NCBI RefSeq assembly: GCF_024611995.1
Contig: NZ_CP102509.1
Span: 1,178,001 to 1,242,000 of the forward strand
DNA from: Streptomyces sp. NBC_00162
GTDB lineage: Bacteria > Actinomycetota > Actinomycetes > Streptomycetales > Streptomycetaceae
Reading direction: 5' to 3'
Length of the DNA stretch: 64,000 bases
Of the stretch, positions 7,743 to 16,682 are shown piece after piece. Below the pieces are notes generated by a model. That model ran no database searches. It was not told where the DNA came from and saw nothing but the letters and a program-made list of their open reading frames with translations. Each line of letters starts with the position of its first letter. The first letter of the stretch is position 1. The position numbers and the translations under genes are program-made.

Positions 7743-9449
7743 TTGAACACCAGCGCCCTCGACACCTCCTTCCTCGACCTCACCGTGGGCCACGTACGCG
7801 GCAGCGCCAAGTCCTGGTCCGCCACCCCGCTCACCGAACGCATCGCCCTCCTGGAGCGGCTGCTGCCGCGCGTGGTCTCCCGAGCCTCCGAGATGGCCGC
7901 TGCCGGTGCCCGCGCGAAGGGGTACGCGTCCGATTCGCCGTGGGCCGCCGAGGACTGGATCGCCGGGCCGTGGGCCCTGGCGCAGAACGCCTCGGCGTAT
8001 CTGCACGTGCTGCGGCGGATCGCCGCGGGCAAGGATCCCGTCGACGCGAAGGCCGTCCACGAGGAGGACGGTCGCACGCGGGTCGACGTCTTCCCCGCCA
8101 CCGGCTGGGACAGCCTCCTGCTGGGCGGCTTCACGGCCCAGGTGTGGATGCGCCCCGGCACCACCGCGGAGCAGGCACGCAGCCGAGCGGCGGGCGAGTA
8201 CCGGGACAGGCCCGGCCGCCCGGGCGTGTCTCTGGTGCTCGGCGCGGGCAACGTCGCCGCCATCACCGCGCTGGACATCCTGCACAAGCTCTTCGCCGAG
8301 GGCCAGGTCGTCATCGCCAAGATGAACCCGGTCAACGACTACCTCCGCCCCCACTTCGATTACGTCTTCGCCGAGTTCGTCGAACACGGCTGGGTGCGCT
8401 TCGTCGACGGCGGTGCGGCCGAAGGCGGTTACCTCGCCGCCCACGATGACGTGGACGCCATTCACGTCACCGGCAGCGACCGCACCCACGACGCCATCGT
8501 CTGGGGCACCGACGAGGACGCCGAGCAGCGCCGCCACGACGACCGGCCGCTTCTGGACAAGCCGTTCAGCAGTGAACTGGGCGGCGTCAGCCCCTGCATC
8601 GTGGTGCCGGGGCCGTGGAGCGACGCCGACTTCCGCTTCCAGGCCGAACACGTCGTCACCACCAAGATGAACAACTCCGGACACAACTGCATCGCCAGCC
8701 AGATCCTGGTTCTGCCACGCGACTGGGACGGCACCGAGCGGCTCCTGGCAGAGATCCGGCGGCTACTGCGCGAACTGCCTCCACGCACCGACTACTACCC
8801 GGGCGCCGCCGGACGTCTCGCCTCCGTCCTCGCCGCCCATCCGGAGGCGGAGGCCCACGACGACGGCTGTCGGCTGCTCGTCCCCGACATCACCGACCAC
8901 GACGACGTCCTGATCACCGAGGAGGTCTTCGGCAGCGCCCTGGGCGTCCTGCGCCTGCCCGGACACACTCCGGCCGAATTCCTGCGCCACGCCGTCGACT
9001 TCGCCAACAACACCCTCCCGGGCACGCTCGGCGCCACCCTGATCGTCCACCCAAGGACCGAGAAGGCCCACCGGGAGGCGGTGCGCAGCGCGATCGCCGA
9101 CCTGCGCTACGGCACCCTGGGCGTCAACTGCTGGTCGGCGGTCGGCTTCCTGCTCGGCTTCACACCGTGGGGCGCCCACCCCGGGCACACCCGCCAGGAC
9201 ATCGGAAGCGGCATCGGCTTCGTGCACAACGCCTTCATGCTCGAGGACATCGAGAAGACCGTGCTGCGCGCCCCGTTCACGCCCGCTCCGCGAGGCCTGG
9301 TCACGGGCGACCCGTCGCTGTCCCCTCGCCCGCCGTACTTCGTCACCCACCGCACCGCACTGACCACCGTGGAGCGCCTCACCCGCTTCACGGCCGCGCC
9401 GAGCGTGATGAAACTGCCGGCCCTCTTCGCCTCGGCGTTGCGCGGCTGA
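7743..9449 (+). CDS. Divergent, extended aldehyde dehydrogenase
   Basis: 568 residues starting at TTG 7743, with AAGGA about 6 bp upstream. It carries the aldehyde dehydrogenase landmarks: the cofactor-loop segment VSLVLGAGNVAAITALDI (about residue 163), FSSELGGVSPCIVV with the general-base Glu (about 278), and NNSGHNCIASQ with the catalytic Cys (about 319). It is about 70-100 residues longer than standard enzymes and ends in a tail rich in aromatic and basic residues (PPYFVTHRTALTTVERLTRF). It would oxidise the aldehyde released by the neighbouring dioxygenase to an acid for the acyl-CoA ligase that follows. An acyl-CoA-reductase-like activity is an alternative. Confidence 0.85.
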   Translation: MNTSALDTSFLDLTVGHVRGSAKSWSATPLTERIALLERLLPRVVSRASEMAAAGARAKGYASDSPWAAEDWIAGPWALAQNASAYLHVLRRIAAGKDPVDAKAVHEEDGRTRVDVFPATGWDSLLLGGFTAQVWMRPGTTAEQARSRAAGEYRDRPGRPGVSLVLGAGNVAAITALDILHKLFAEGQVVIAKMNPVNDYLRPHFDYVFAEFVEHGWVRFVDGGAAEGGYLAAHDDVDAIHVTGSDRTHDAIVWGTDEDAEQRRHDDRPLLDKPFSSELGGVSPCIVVPGPWSDADFRFQAEHVVTTKMNNSGHNCIASQILVLPRDWDGTERLLAEIRRLLRELPPRTDYYPGAAGRLASVLAAHPEAEAHDDGCRLLVPDITDHDDVLITEEVFGSALGVLRLPGHTPAEFLRHAVDFANNTLPGTLGATLIVHPRTEKAHREAVRSAIADLRYGTLGVNCWSAVGFLLGFTPWGAHPGHTRQDIGSGIGFVHNAFMLEDIEKTVLRAPFTPAPRGLVTGDPSLSPRPPYFVTHRTALTTVERLTRFTAAPSVMKLPALFASALRG

Positions 9450-9552
9450 TGCCTTTGCACCTGCCCCTGCCGCGAATCTGCCGTTCCACGGGACGGTCCG
9501 GTGGCAGCTCCCCTTTCCGCCGCTTCCACCGACACACCCATGGAGACCCCAG

Positions 9553-11129
9553 ATGCTCAATCTCGCCGCCGTGCTGGAGAACAGCGCCCGCGCCGTGCCC
9601 GACCGCACGGCAGTCGTGCTGGGCGTCCAGCGGCTGACCTATGCGGAGCTGGACGCGGCGGCCCGCCGCGTGGCCAACCTGCTCCGCTCACGCGGCATCG
9701 CGCCGGGCGACAAGGTCGCGCTGTCCTGCCCGAACGTGCCGTGGTTCCCGATCGTCTACTACGGCATCCTCAAGGCCGGCGCGGTCGTCGTCCCGCTCAA
9801 CGTACTGCTCAAGGGCCGTGAGGTCGCGTACCACTTGGCCGACTCCGAGGCCAAGGCCTACTTCTGCTTCGAGGGCGGCGCCGAGCTCCCGCTGGGGCAG
9901 GAGGGCTGGGCGGGCTTCGGCGAGGCCCCGGGCTGCGAGCACTTCTTCCTGATGCCCGCCGCCCCCACCCAGGACTCCTCGATCACGGGCGCCGAGACCC
10001 TGACGGCGGCACTGGCCGGGCAGAGCGCGGACTTCGAGACGGTGGCCACCGAGTCCGGTGACACCGCGGTCATCCTGTACACCTCCGGAACCACCGGCCG
10101 GCCCAAGGGCGCCGAACTCACCCACTCCAACGTGATGCTCAACGTGCTGACCTGCCACAAGCTGTTCGGCGAGATCGAGCACGACGTGCATCTGGTCACC
10201 CTGCCGCTGTTCCACTCCTTCGGCCAGGTCGTCCAGATGAACGCCGGACTTGCCTCAGGAGCGACGCTGGTGCTGCTGCCGCGCTTCGACGCCCGGTCGG
10301 CCCTCGCCCTGATGCAGCGCCATGCCGTCACCTTCTTCGCGGGTGTCCCCACGATGTACTGGGCGCTACTCGAAGAAGAGGCGCCCGACGTGGACCTGCC
10401 GCAGATCGCCCGGAACCTGCGGATGGCCGGCTCGGGGGCTCGGCGCTCCCGGTCGAGATCCACCGCCGGTTCGCCGAGCGGTTCGGCGTCACCATTCTGG
10501 AGGGGTACGGGCTCTCCGAGACCAGCCCGGTGGCCACGTTCTCCCCGCGTGGCGAGAAGGTGCGGCCCGGCTCCATCGGACGTCCGGTCTGGGGCGTGGA
10601 GGTGGACCTGGTCGGCAAGGACTGGGCCCCCGTCCAGGGTGCCGACGCCATCGGCGAGATCGTCGTCCGCGGACACAACGTGATGAAGGGCTACTTCAAC
10701 CGGCCCGAGGCGACCGCCGACGCGATGCGCGACGGCTGGTTCCGCACCGGGGACCTGGCCCGTCGGGACGCCGACGGGTGGCTCTACATCGTCGACCGCG
10801 CCAAGGACATGATCATCCGCGGTGGCTTCAACGTCTACCCACGGGAGATCGAGGAGGTGCTCCTCACCCATCCCGCCGTGAGCATGGCGGCCGTCATCGG
10901 AATTCCGCACGAGCGCCACGGTGAGGAGATCAAGGCCTGCGTGGTCCTCGCTCCGGGCGCGACGCTCTCCGAGGAGGAGCTGATCGCCTGGTGCAAGGAG
11001 GAGATGGCGGGCTACAAATACCCCCGCCTGGTGGAGTTCTTCGCCGCCCTGCCCACCAATGCCACCGGCAAGATCCTCAAGCGCGAGCTCCGGGACGCGG
11101 GTACCTCGGATGCCGGCACGATCGCATAG
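9553..11129 (+). CDS. Long-chain acyl-CoA ligase type AMP-forming enzyme, one frameshift
   Basis: About 525 residues after correcting a frameshift at the five-G run 10434-10438. The first part ends NLRMAGSGG; the second resumes SALPVEIHRRFAERFGVTIL. AMP-forming signatures are complete: TSGTTGRPKGAELTHSN (about residue 178), EGYGLSETSPV, GWFRTGDLARRD (about 395), and the C-terminal NATGKILKREL with the catalytic Lys. The gene starts at ATG 9553 with GGAGA upstream and is the last of the co-directional dioxygenase set. It would activate the carboxylic acid made by the aldehyde dehydrogenase as its CoA thioester, for beta-oxidation. Chain length is not readable. Confidence 0.9.
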
Positions 11130-11302
11130 GACTCGATCCCCCTTTCCGTTGTCGATGGCGAGGGCTCCGAATGCCCTTGCCGGACCACCGGACACCTTGG
11201 GGCTTCCGCTCACCGCGCGGCCAGGGACCGAGCTTCGGACGCTGCATGGGGTCGGGCGCACCGGAGGGTCCGGCGCGCTGCGCACGCTGCGGCCCGGCAC
11301 CG

Positions 11303-11322
11303 CCACCGGGCCGGCCCGGTGG
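11303..11322. terminator. Palindromic hairpin between convergent genes
   Basis: CCACCGGGCC followed by GGCCCGGTGG is a perfect 20-bp palindrome in the gap between the convergent acyl-CoA ligase and DUF6221-like genes. It has no loop and no T-tract, so it is a possible but weak bidirectional terminator. Confidence 0.4.
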
Positions 11323-11354
11323 TCGTCGACCGGGCCGCGCCGACCCAGCGGGGC

Positions 11355-11702
11355 TCAGGCCTCCGCGGCGGCGTGGTGGTGGTCGAGCTCCCACGCGTGG
11401 TGCTTGAACTCGTGGCGGAAGTCGGCGTGGTCCTCCCACTGGCGGGCGATGCCGCGCAGCACGTCCCAGTTGTGCTCCACCGACTGGTCGATGACGCGGC
11501 GCATGGCCGGGTCGGCCGACTCCCGCTGCGCGATGAGGCCCTTGATGGCGGAAGCCTCCAGGACGGCGTTGCGCAGCGCGCGCAGGGCGCGGGAGGTGTC
11601 GTCCATCCCGAAGCCGTACTCGCTGCCCGTCTCCGCGTCGAACAGCGGGGTGAGCCGCGCCTCGATGAAAGCGGTGATCCGCTCGAAGTGCTGCACGTCC
11701 AT
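11355..11702 (-). CDS. DUF6221-like small protein
   Basis: 115 residues from ATG 11702, preceded by a GGGAG element. The sequence begins MDVQHFERITAFIEARLTPL and ends with a His-rich tail (FRHEFKHHAWELDHHHAAA). The order (short FIxARL helix, RALRNAVLEASAIKGLI, then VLRGIARQWEDHADFRHEF) resembles DUF6221, a helical family common in Streptomyces and of unknown role. It is a single gene, convergent with the acyl-CoA ligase and divergent from the sigma factor. Confidence 0.6.
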   Translation of the reverse strand: MDVQHFERITAFIEARLTPLFDAETGSEYGFGMDDTSRALRALRNAVLEASAIKGLIAQRESADPAMRRVIDQSVEHNWDVLRGIARQWEDHADFRHEFKHHAWELDHHHAAAEA

Positions 11703-11914
11703 CGGGGGCTCCCTCTCCTGCCGGACCACCACGTGTCCCCGGCGTCTCCACTGCTTCTGCTGATCACCGCCATTATCCAGCAGCGCCCTTCCACGCCCGG
11801 ACCGGCCGGGGCGGTCCGGGTCCCGCCCGGTCCCGGGCCTCCAACTCCCCGCCCACGGCCGCGACTTTCCGATGATCTACGTTGATGGTCCGCTGCGAGG
11901 AAGGAATCCGGCCC

Positions 11915-12799
11915 GTGGACGACAGCTTCCGACTGACGGAGCGTTTCGAAGAGCACCGATCTCATCTGAGAGCGGTGTCCTACCGGATGCTCGGCTCGCT
12001 CAGCGAAGCCGATGACGCCGTTCAGGAGGCCTGGCTGCGCCTGAACCGCTCCGACACCACCGACGTCGAGAACCTCGGCGGGTGGCTGACCACCGTCGTG
12101 GCGCGCGTGTGCCTGAACATGCTGCGGGCGCGCGAGTCCCGGCGCGAGGACTCCCTGGAGGCGTATCCCAGCGACCCGGCGGTCAGCCGCGAGGACGCGG
12201 TCGACCCCGAGCAGGAGGCCATGCTGGCCGATTCGGTCGGGCTGGCACTGCTGGTGGTGCTCGACAAGCTGACACCGGCCGAGCGGCTCGCGTTCGTGCT
12301 GCACGACCTGTTCGCCGTGCCCTTCGAGGACATCGCCCCGTTGCTCGACCGGTCCCCGGCCGCGACCCGGCAGCTCGCGAGCCGCGCCCGCCGCCGGGTC
12401 AAGGGAGCCCCGCTGGTGCCCGAAGCCGATCTGTCCCGCCAGCGCCGCGTCGTGGACGCCTTCCTCGCCGCCACCCGAGGCGGGAACTTCGACGCGCTGG
12501 TCGCGCTGCTCCATCCCGACGTGGTGCTCCGGGCCGACAAGGCCGTCGGACCCACCCCCGCTCCGCTCCTCATCAGCGGCGCGGTCACCGTCGCCCGGGG
12601 CGCGATGGCCGCGATGCAGCGGGCGCGGTCCACGCAGCCTGCCCTGCTCAACGGCGTGGCCGGTCTGGCGATGGCCCCGCTGGGACGGCTGTTCCTGGTC
12701 CTCGGCTTCACGATCGAGGACGGCCTGATCACCGAGATCGACGTGATCGCCGAACCGGAGCGCCTGCGCGAGCTCGATCTCGCCGTTCTCGACGCCTGA
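11915..12799 (+). CDS. ECF41/SigJ-type RNA polymerase sigma factor with SnoaL-like tail
   Basis: 294 residues from GTG 11915, chosen because GAGGAAGGA lies 9 bp upstream; an ATG at 11885 and a TTG at 11882 are in frame but lack such a site. Sigma region 2 is seen as FEEHRSHLRAVSYRMLGSLS through DDAVQEAWLRL, and region 4 as LTPAERLAFVLHDLFAVPFE. The C-terminal about 110 residues (RVVDAFLAATRGGNFDALVA onward) form the SnoaL-like domain that in the ECF41 group controls sigma activity in place of a separate anti-sigma factor. ECF41 sigmas are usually beside a carboxymuconolactone decarboxylase or oxidoreductase gene; here none is adjacent. Confidence 0.88.
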   Translation: MDDSFRLTERFEEHRSHLRAVSYRMLGSLSEADDAVQEAWLRLNRSDTTDVENLGGWLTTVVARVCLNMLRARESRREDSLEAYPSDPAVSREDAVDPEQEAMLADSVGLALLVVLDKLTPAERLAFVLHDLFAVPFEDIAPLLDRSPAATRQLASRARRRVKGAPLVPEADLSRQRRVVDAFLAATRGGNFDALVALLHPDVVLRADKAVGPTPAPLLISGAVTVARGAMAAMQRARSTQPALLNGVAGLAMAPLGRLFLVLGFTIEDGLITEIDVIAEPERLRELDLAVLDA

Positions 12800-12812
12800 C
12801 CCGCCCGGGGCC

Positions 12813-13529
12813 CTACGGGGCGAGTACGTCCAGCTCTTCCAGGGCCCCCACGGCGATCTGCCGGGTCAGTGCCTCGGCACGCGCCGCGTCACCCTCCCGT
12901 ACCGCCTCGGCCACCCGCACGTGCAGGGTGACGGCCGCCGGGTCGGGGTCGTGGAACATCACCGCGTGCTCGGTGCGGCCGGTCAGCACCTCGGCGACGA
13001 CGTCGCCGAGGCGGGCGAACATCTCGTTGCCGGAGGCGTTCAGCACGACGCGGTGGAAGGCGATGTCGTGGCGCAGGTAGCCGTCGAGCTGGTGGCCGCG
13101 TGAGGTGCGGACCATGCCGAGGGCCGCTTCGGTCAGTTCGGCGCACTGCTCGGGAGTGGCCCGGGCCGCGGCGAGCCCGGCCGCGACCGGCTCGATCGCG
13201 GAACGCAGCACGGTGAGGGAGCGCAGCTGCCGGGGCCGGTCGGTGCCGGCCAGCCGCCAGCGGATGACGCGCGGGTCGTAGACGTTCCACTCCTCGGTGG
13301 GGCGCACCGTGACCCCGACCCGCCGGCGGGATTCGACCAGGCTCATCGACTCCAGCACCCGGACGACCTCGCGCACCACGGTGCGGGAGGCGTCGAAGCG
13401 CTCGGCGATCTCGTCCGTCCGCAGCACGCTGCCGGGCGGGAACTCCCCCGCCGTGATGGCGAGTCCGAGGGTGTCCAGTACGCGGGAGTGGAGCCCCTGT
13501 GCCGGTCCAGGACTGCCTTCGGTGGTCAT
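12813..13529 (-). CDS. gntR: FadR-subfamily GntR regulator of the gluconate locus
   Basis: 238 residues from ATG 13529. The winged helix is at about residues 12-75 (GSVLRTDEIAERFDASRTVV, REVVRVLESMSLVESRRRVG) and the FCD ligand domain follows, with the metal-binding His residues around HDIAFHRVVL and HVRVAEAV. It is divergent from the gluconate kinase and permease genes, with a palindrome between them, the standard arrangement of a gluconate-responsive repressor. An upstream in-frame ATG at 13562 exists but would add an unconserved tail. Confidence 0.88.
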   Translation of the reverse strand: MTTEGSPGPAQGLHSRVLDTLGLAITAGEFPPGSVLRTDEIAERFDASRTVVREVVRVLESMSLVESRRRVGVTVRPTEEWNVYDPRVIRWRLAGTDRPRQLRSLTVLRSAIEPVAAGLAAARATPEQCAELTEAALGMVRTSRGHQLDGYLRHDIAFHRVVLNASGNEMFARLGDVVAEVLTGRTEHAVMFHDPDPAAVTLHVRVAEAVREGDAARAEALTRQIAVGALEELDVLAP

Positions 13530-13593
13530 GGCGTAAGCGTACGGTGACGCCCCGGCGAACAAAAAATGTGATGTTTCCCGGCTGCCCCTTGAA

Positions 13594-13606
13594 TAAGTAC
13601 TACTTA
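13594..13606. promoter_or_regulatory. Putative GntR operator
   Basis: TAAGTACTACTTA is a palindrome around one central base, with the GT-N3-AC core expected of FadR-subfamily GntR operators. It sits in the divergent gap between gntR and gntK, 30 bp before the first gntK start candidate, where a bound repressor would block transcription. Confidence 0.6.
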
Positions 13607-13635
13607 ATGCGCTTCAGTGATGCCCGCACGGACCG

Positions 13636-14190
13636 ATGTCGACGAGGACAGCGAGGTACGACGTGAGCTCCCAGCGCGTCATTGTGGTGATGGGCGTGGC
13701 CGGTACGGGCAAGACGACCGTGGGTCGGCTGCTCGCGGAGGCCCTGGCCCTTCCGTACGCGGAGGGGGACGCGTTCCACCCCGCGGCCAATGTCGCCAAG
13801 ATGTCGGCCGGCACCCCGCTGGACGACGCCGACCGGTGGCCCTGGCTCGACGCCATCGGCGACTGGATCCGCGGCCGGGCCGAACTCGGCGGGACCGGGG
13901 GCGTGGTCGCGGCCTCGGCGCTCAAGCGTTCCTACCGCGACCGGCTGCGCACCGCGGCTCCCGAGGCGGTCTTCGTCCACCTGACCGGCGCGCGTGCACT
14001 GGTCGGGCAGCGGATGGCGGCCCGCACCGGTCACTTCATGCCCGCCGTCCTGCTGGATTCGCAGTTCGCCACCCTGGAGCCGCTCCAGGAGGACGAACCC
14101 GGCGTCGTCGTCGACGTGTCCGGATCCCCGGAAGACATCACCGAACGGGCGCTGGCCGCCCTGCGTCGGCTCCCCACACCCCAGAACTAA
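13636..14190 (+). CDS. gntK: Gluconate kinase
   Basis: 184 residues from ATG 13636, or 175 from GTG 13663; the latter has a better-placed GAGG (13653-13656). The enzyme phosphorylates D-gluconate to 6-phosphogluconate with ATP. The P-loop GVAGTGKTTVGRLLAEAL starts near residue 20, followed by the family motifs GDAFHPAANVAKMSAGTPL, DDADRWPWL and CSALKRSYRDxLR-like ASALKRSYRDRLR. Its length is normal for the family. The permease gene begins 15 bp after its stop, so both form one operon under the divergent GntR regulator. Confidence 0.95.
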   Translation: MSTRTARYDVSSQRVIVVMGVAGTGKTTVGRLLAEALALPYAEGDAFHPAANVAKMSAGTPLDDADRWPWLDAIGDWIRGRAELGGTGGVVAASALKRSYRDRLRTAAPEAVFVHLTGARALVGQRMAARTGHFMPAVLLDSQFATLEPLQEDEPGVVVDVSGSPEDITERALAALRRLPTPQN

Positions 14191-14205
14191 CGAAGGAACG
14201 TCACC

Positions 14206-15603
14206 GTGACCGGTCTCAGTGTCGAGACACTGGCAGCGGCAGGCACCGGACCGATCACCTCGGCCGGGAACACCCAGCTGGGCATCGCCGTGCTCGCGGG
14301 CATCGCCGTCATCGTCCTGCTCATCACCCGCCTCAAGCTGCACGCCTTCCTGGCGCTGACGGTCGGTTCGCTCGCCCTCGGGGTGTTCGCGGGCGCGCCG
14401 ATGGCCAAGACGATCACCAGCTTCACCGCCGGACTCGGCGCGACGGTCGCGGGCGTGGGCGTGCTCATCGCCCTCGGTGCGATCCTCGGCAAACTGCTCG
14501 CCGACTCGGGCGGCGCCGACGAGATCGTCGACACGATCCTGGCCAGGGCCAAGGGCCGGGCCATGCCGTGGGCCATGGTGCTGATCGCCTCGGTGATCGG
14601 GCTGCCGCTCTTCTTCGAGGTCGGCATCGTGCTGCTGATCCCGGTGGTGCTGCTGGTGGCCAAGCGGGGCAACTACTCGCTGATGCGGATCGGCATACCG
14701 GCGCTGGCCGGTCTGTCCGTGATGCACGGGCTCATACCCCCGCACCCCGGGCCCCTCGTCGCCATCGACGCGCTCCACGCGAACCTGGGCGTCACCCTCG
14801 CGCTCGGTGTGCTCGTGGCGATCCCGACCGTGATCATCTCCGGGCCGCTGTTCGCCCGGTACGCGGCGCGGTGGGTGGACATCCCGGCGCCGGAGCACAT
14901 GATTCCGCAGCGCCCCTCGGCTGATCTGGAGCACCGCCCCCGGTTCGGGGCGACCGTCTTCACCGTGCTGCTGCCGGTGGCGCTGATGCTGATCAAGGCC
15001 CTGGTCGACATCGTGGTCAACGACCCGGCCAACCCGGTGCAGCGCCTCACGGACGTCGCGGGCTCCCCGCTGATCGCCCTGCTCGCGGCGGTGCTGGTGG
15101 GCATGTTCACCCTCGGCCGGGCAGCCGGCTTCACCAAGGCGCGGCTCTCCACGACGGTCGAGAAGTCGCTGGCTCCGATCGCCGGCATCCTGCTGATCGT
15201 CGGCGCGGGCGGCGGCTTCAAGCAGACCCTGATCGACGTGGGCGTCGGCCAGATGATCCTGAACCTGTCGGAGAACTGGGCCATCCCCACCCTCCTGCTG
15301 GCCTGGCTGATCGCCGTGGCCATCCGCCTCGCCACGGGTTCCGCGACGGTGGCGACGATCTCCGCGGCCGGCCTGGTGGCCCCGCTCGCCGCAGGCATGT
15401 CCACCACCGGGACCGCACTGCTGGTCCTGGCCATCGGGGCGGGCTCGCTGTTCTTCAGCCACGTCAACGACGCCGGATTCTGGCTGGTCAAGGAGTACTT
15501 CGGGATGACCGTCGGCCAGACCCTGAAGACCTGGTCGGTGATGGAGACCGTCATCTCGGTGGTCGGCCTGGGCTTCGTCCTGCTGCTCTCGCTGGTCCTG
15601 TAG
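14206..15603 (+). CDS. gntP: GntP-family gluconate permease
   Basis: 465 residues from GTG 14206, with GAAGGA about 9 bp upstream. The protein has 12 or more hydrophobic segments and GntP/Gnt-II family landmarks, for example VIGLPLFFEVGIVLLIPVVL (about residue 130) and GLIPPHPGPLVAIDAL (about 177), plus ATGSATVATISAAGLVAPL (about 385) near the C-terminus. It imports gluconate, probably with protons, for the kinase encoded just upstream. Confidence 0.93.
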   Translation: MTGLSVETLAAAGTGPITSAGNTQLGIAVLAGIAVIVLLITRLKLHAFLALTVGSLALGVFAGAPMAKTITSFTAGLGATVAGVGVLIALGAILGKLLADSGGADEIVDTILARAKGRAMPWAMVLIASVIGLPLFFEVGIVLLIPVVLLVAKRGNYSLMRIGIPALAGLSVMHGLIPPHPGPLVAIDALHANLGVTLALGVLVAIPTVIISGPLFARYAARWVDIPAPEHMIPQRPSADLEHRPRFGATVFTVLLPVALMLIKALVDIVVNDPANPVQRLTDVAGSPLIALLAAVLVGMFTLGRAAGFTKARLSTTVEKSLAPIAGILLIVGAGGGFKQTLIDVGVGQMILNLSENWAIPTLLLAWLIAVAIRLATGSATVATISAAGLVAPLAAGMSTTGTALLVLAIGAGSLFFSHVNDAGFWLVKEYFGMTVGQTLKTWSVMETVISVVGLGFVLLLSLVL

Positions 15604-15623
15604 CGCCCGACGGCCCCGGCGGC

Positions 15624-16607
15624 TCAGCCCGGCAGGCGCTCCTCGCCGAGCTGGGCCGCCGCCATGGTGAAGCCGTTCGCCGCGGTGGCGCAGCGGCCGG
15701 CGAGGGTCGCGACCTCGGCGCGCAGGGCGTCGTCCTGCGGGACCCGCCAGGCGGGTGCGGCCAACGTCGCACGCAGCCGCACCGTGTGGGAGCGGAGTGC
15801 GGCGGCGTGGCCGCGCAGACTGCCGGGCCGGTGCGGGTGCCGGTACGGATCCGGTCCCATCGGCGGGACCGCCCGCAGCCGTCGGTGCGCGGGGCGCGAC
15901 GGCTCCGTCACGTTCCCGGCGTCCTCTGTGTCGCCGGCGTTGCCGGCGGGCAGACCGGGGCCGCGGTCGCAGAACGCCCGGAAGGCGGCGCCCAGTCCGA
16001 GGAGCGGCGCGGCGGGCACGGCCCGGCCGGTGGCCACCTGCCAGCCCGCGTGGTCGTTGAACGGGTTGGCGTCGGTCAGCGCGTGCCAGGCCAGGATGTC
16101 GGCGAAGGCCGGGGTCAGCAGCGAGAAGGCGTGCTCGGCGCCCCGTTCGCGCATGATGCGCCGGAACAGGCGGACGGCCTCGGCCTGTCGGCCTTCCGCG
16201 ACGGCTCCGAGGACCGCCGCAGCGCCGGGATCCCGCAGGAGCTCGGGGCGACGGGCGTTCGCGACCCTGATCCGGGCTCTGAGCCCGCAGACGGCGACGC
16301 TGATCGCCAGGCTCTCGCGGCCCGTCAGCGTCCCCGCCAGCCGCCCGGCCCGCGCGATGCCCCGGCCGCGCGGCGCCCAGCCGAGGCCCGCCGGGTCGGT
16401 GAGGGTCCGCAGCAGGGTGCGCCAGCCGTGCCGGCGCAGCCCTCCCCGGGTGAGAGCGGTGGCGGGGAGGCGGGCGCCGAGGGCAAGCCGGGAGGCGTAG
16501 CCGGCGGCCTCACCGACCGCGTCGGCGGCCTCGGCGAGTTCGCGGCACAGGTCGTCGAGCAGGTCGACGTCCGTGGCGTTGAGCGCGGAGGTCACGGCGT
16601 CGGGCAT
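15624..16607 (-). CDS. Hypothetical protein
   Basis: 327 residues, starting MPDAVTSALNATDVDLLDDL. I recognise no catalytic family. The first 200 residues are predicted largely helical and Ala/Arg/Leu-rich (LLRTLTDPAGLGWAPRGRGI; SVAVCGLRARIRVANARRPE); a charged, disordered segment with GNAGDTEDAGN follows at about 225. There is no signal peptide and no clear membrane helix. It converges with gntP. High coding-type third-position GC and a clean start support a real gene. Confidence 0.6.
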   Translation of the reverse strand: MPDAVTSALNATDVDLLDDLCRELAEAADAVGEAAGYASRLALGARLPATALTRGGLRRHGWRTLLRTLTDPAGLGWAPRGRGIARAGRLAGTLTGRESLAISVAVCGLRARIRVANARRPELLRDPGAAAVLGAVAEGRQAEAVRLFRRIMRERGAEHAFSLLTPAFADILAWHALTDANPFNDHAGWQVATGRAVPAAPLLGLGAAFRAFCDRGPGLPAGNAGDTEDAGNVTEPSRPAHRRLRAVPPMGPDPYRHPHRPGSLRGHAAALRSHTVRLRATLAAPAWRVPQDDALRAEVATLAGRCATAANGFTMAAAQLGEERLPG

Positions 16608-16682
16608 GGGGTCCTCGCGTGGTCAGCGGCGGTGACATCGGCTTCACCGTACGTCGCTCCCGCGGACCCCGCGCTCCGAGCG

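Noticed and set aside
5352..11129. True pseudogenes in the dioxygenase operon
   Set aside because: Three frameshifts in one operon at five-base G/C runs, with otherwise fully conserved motifs, fit homopolymer error better than decay.
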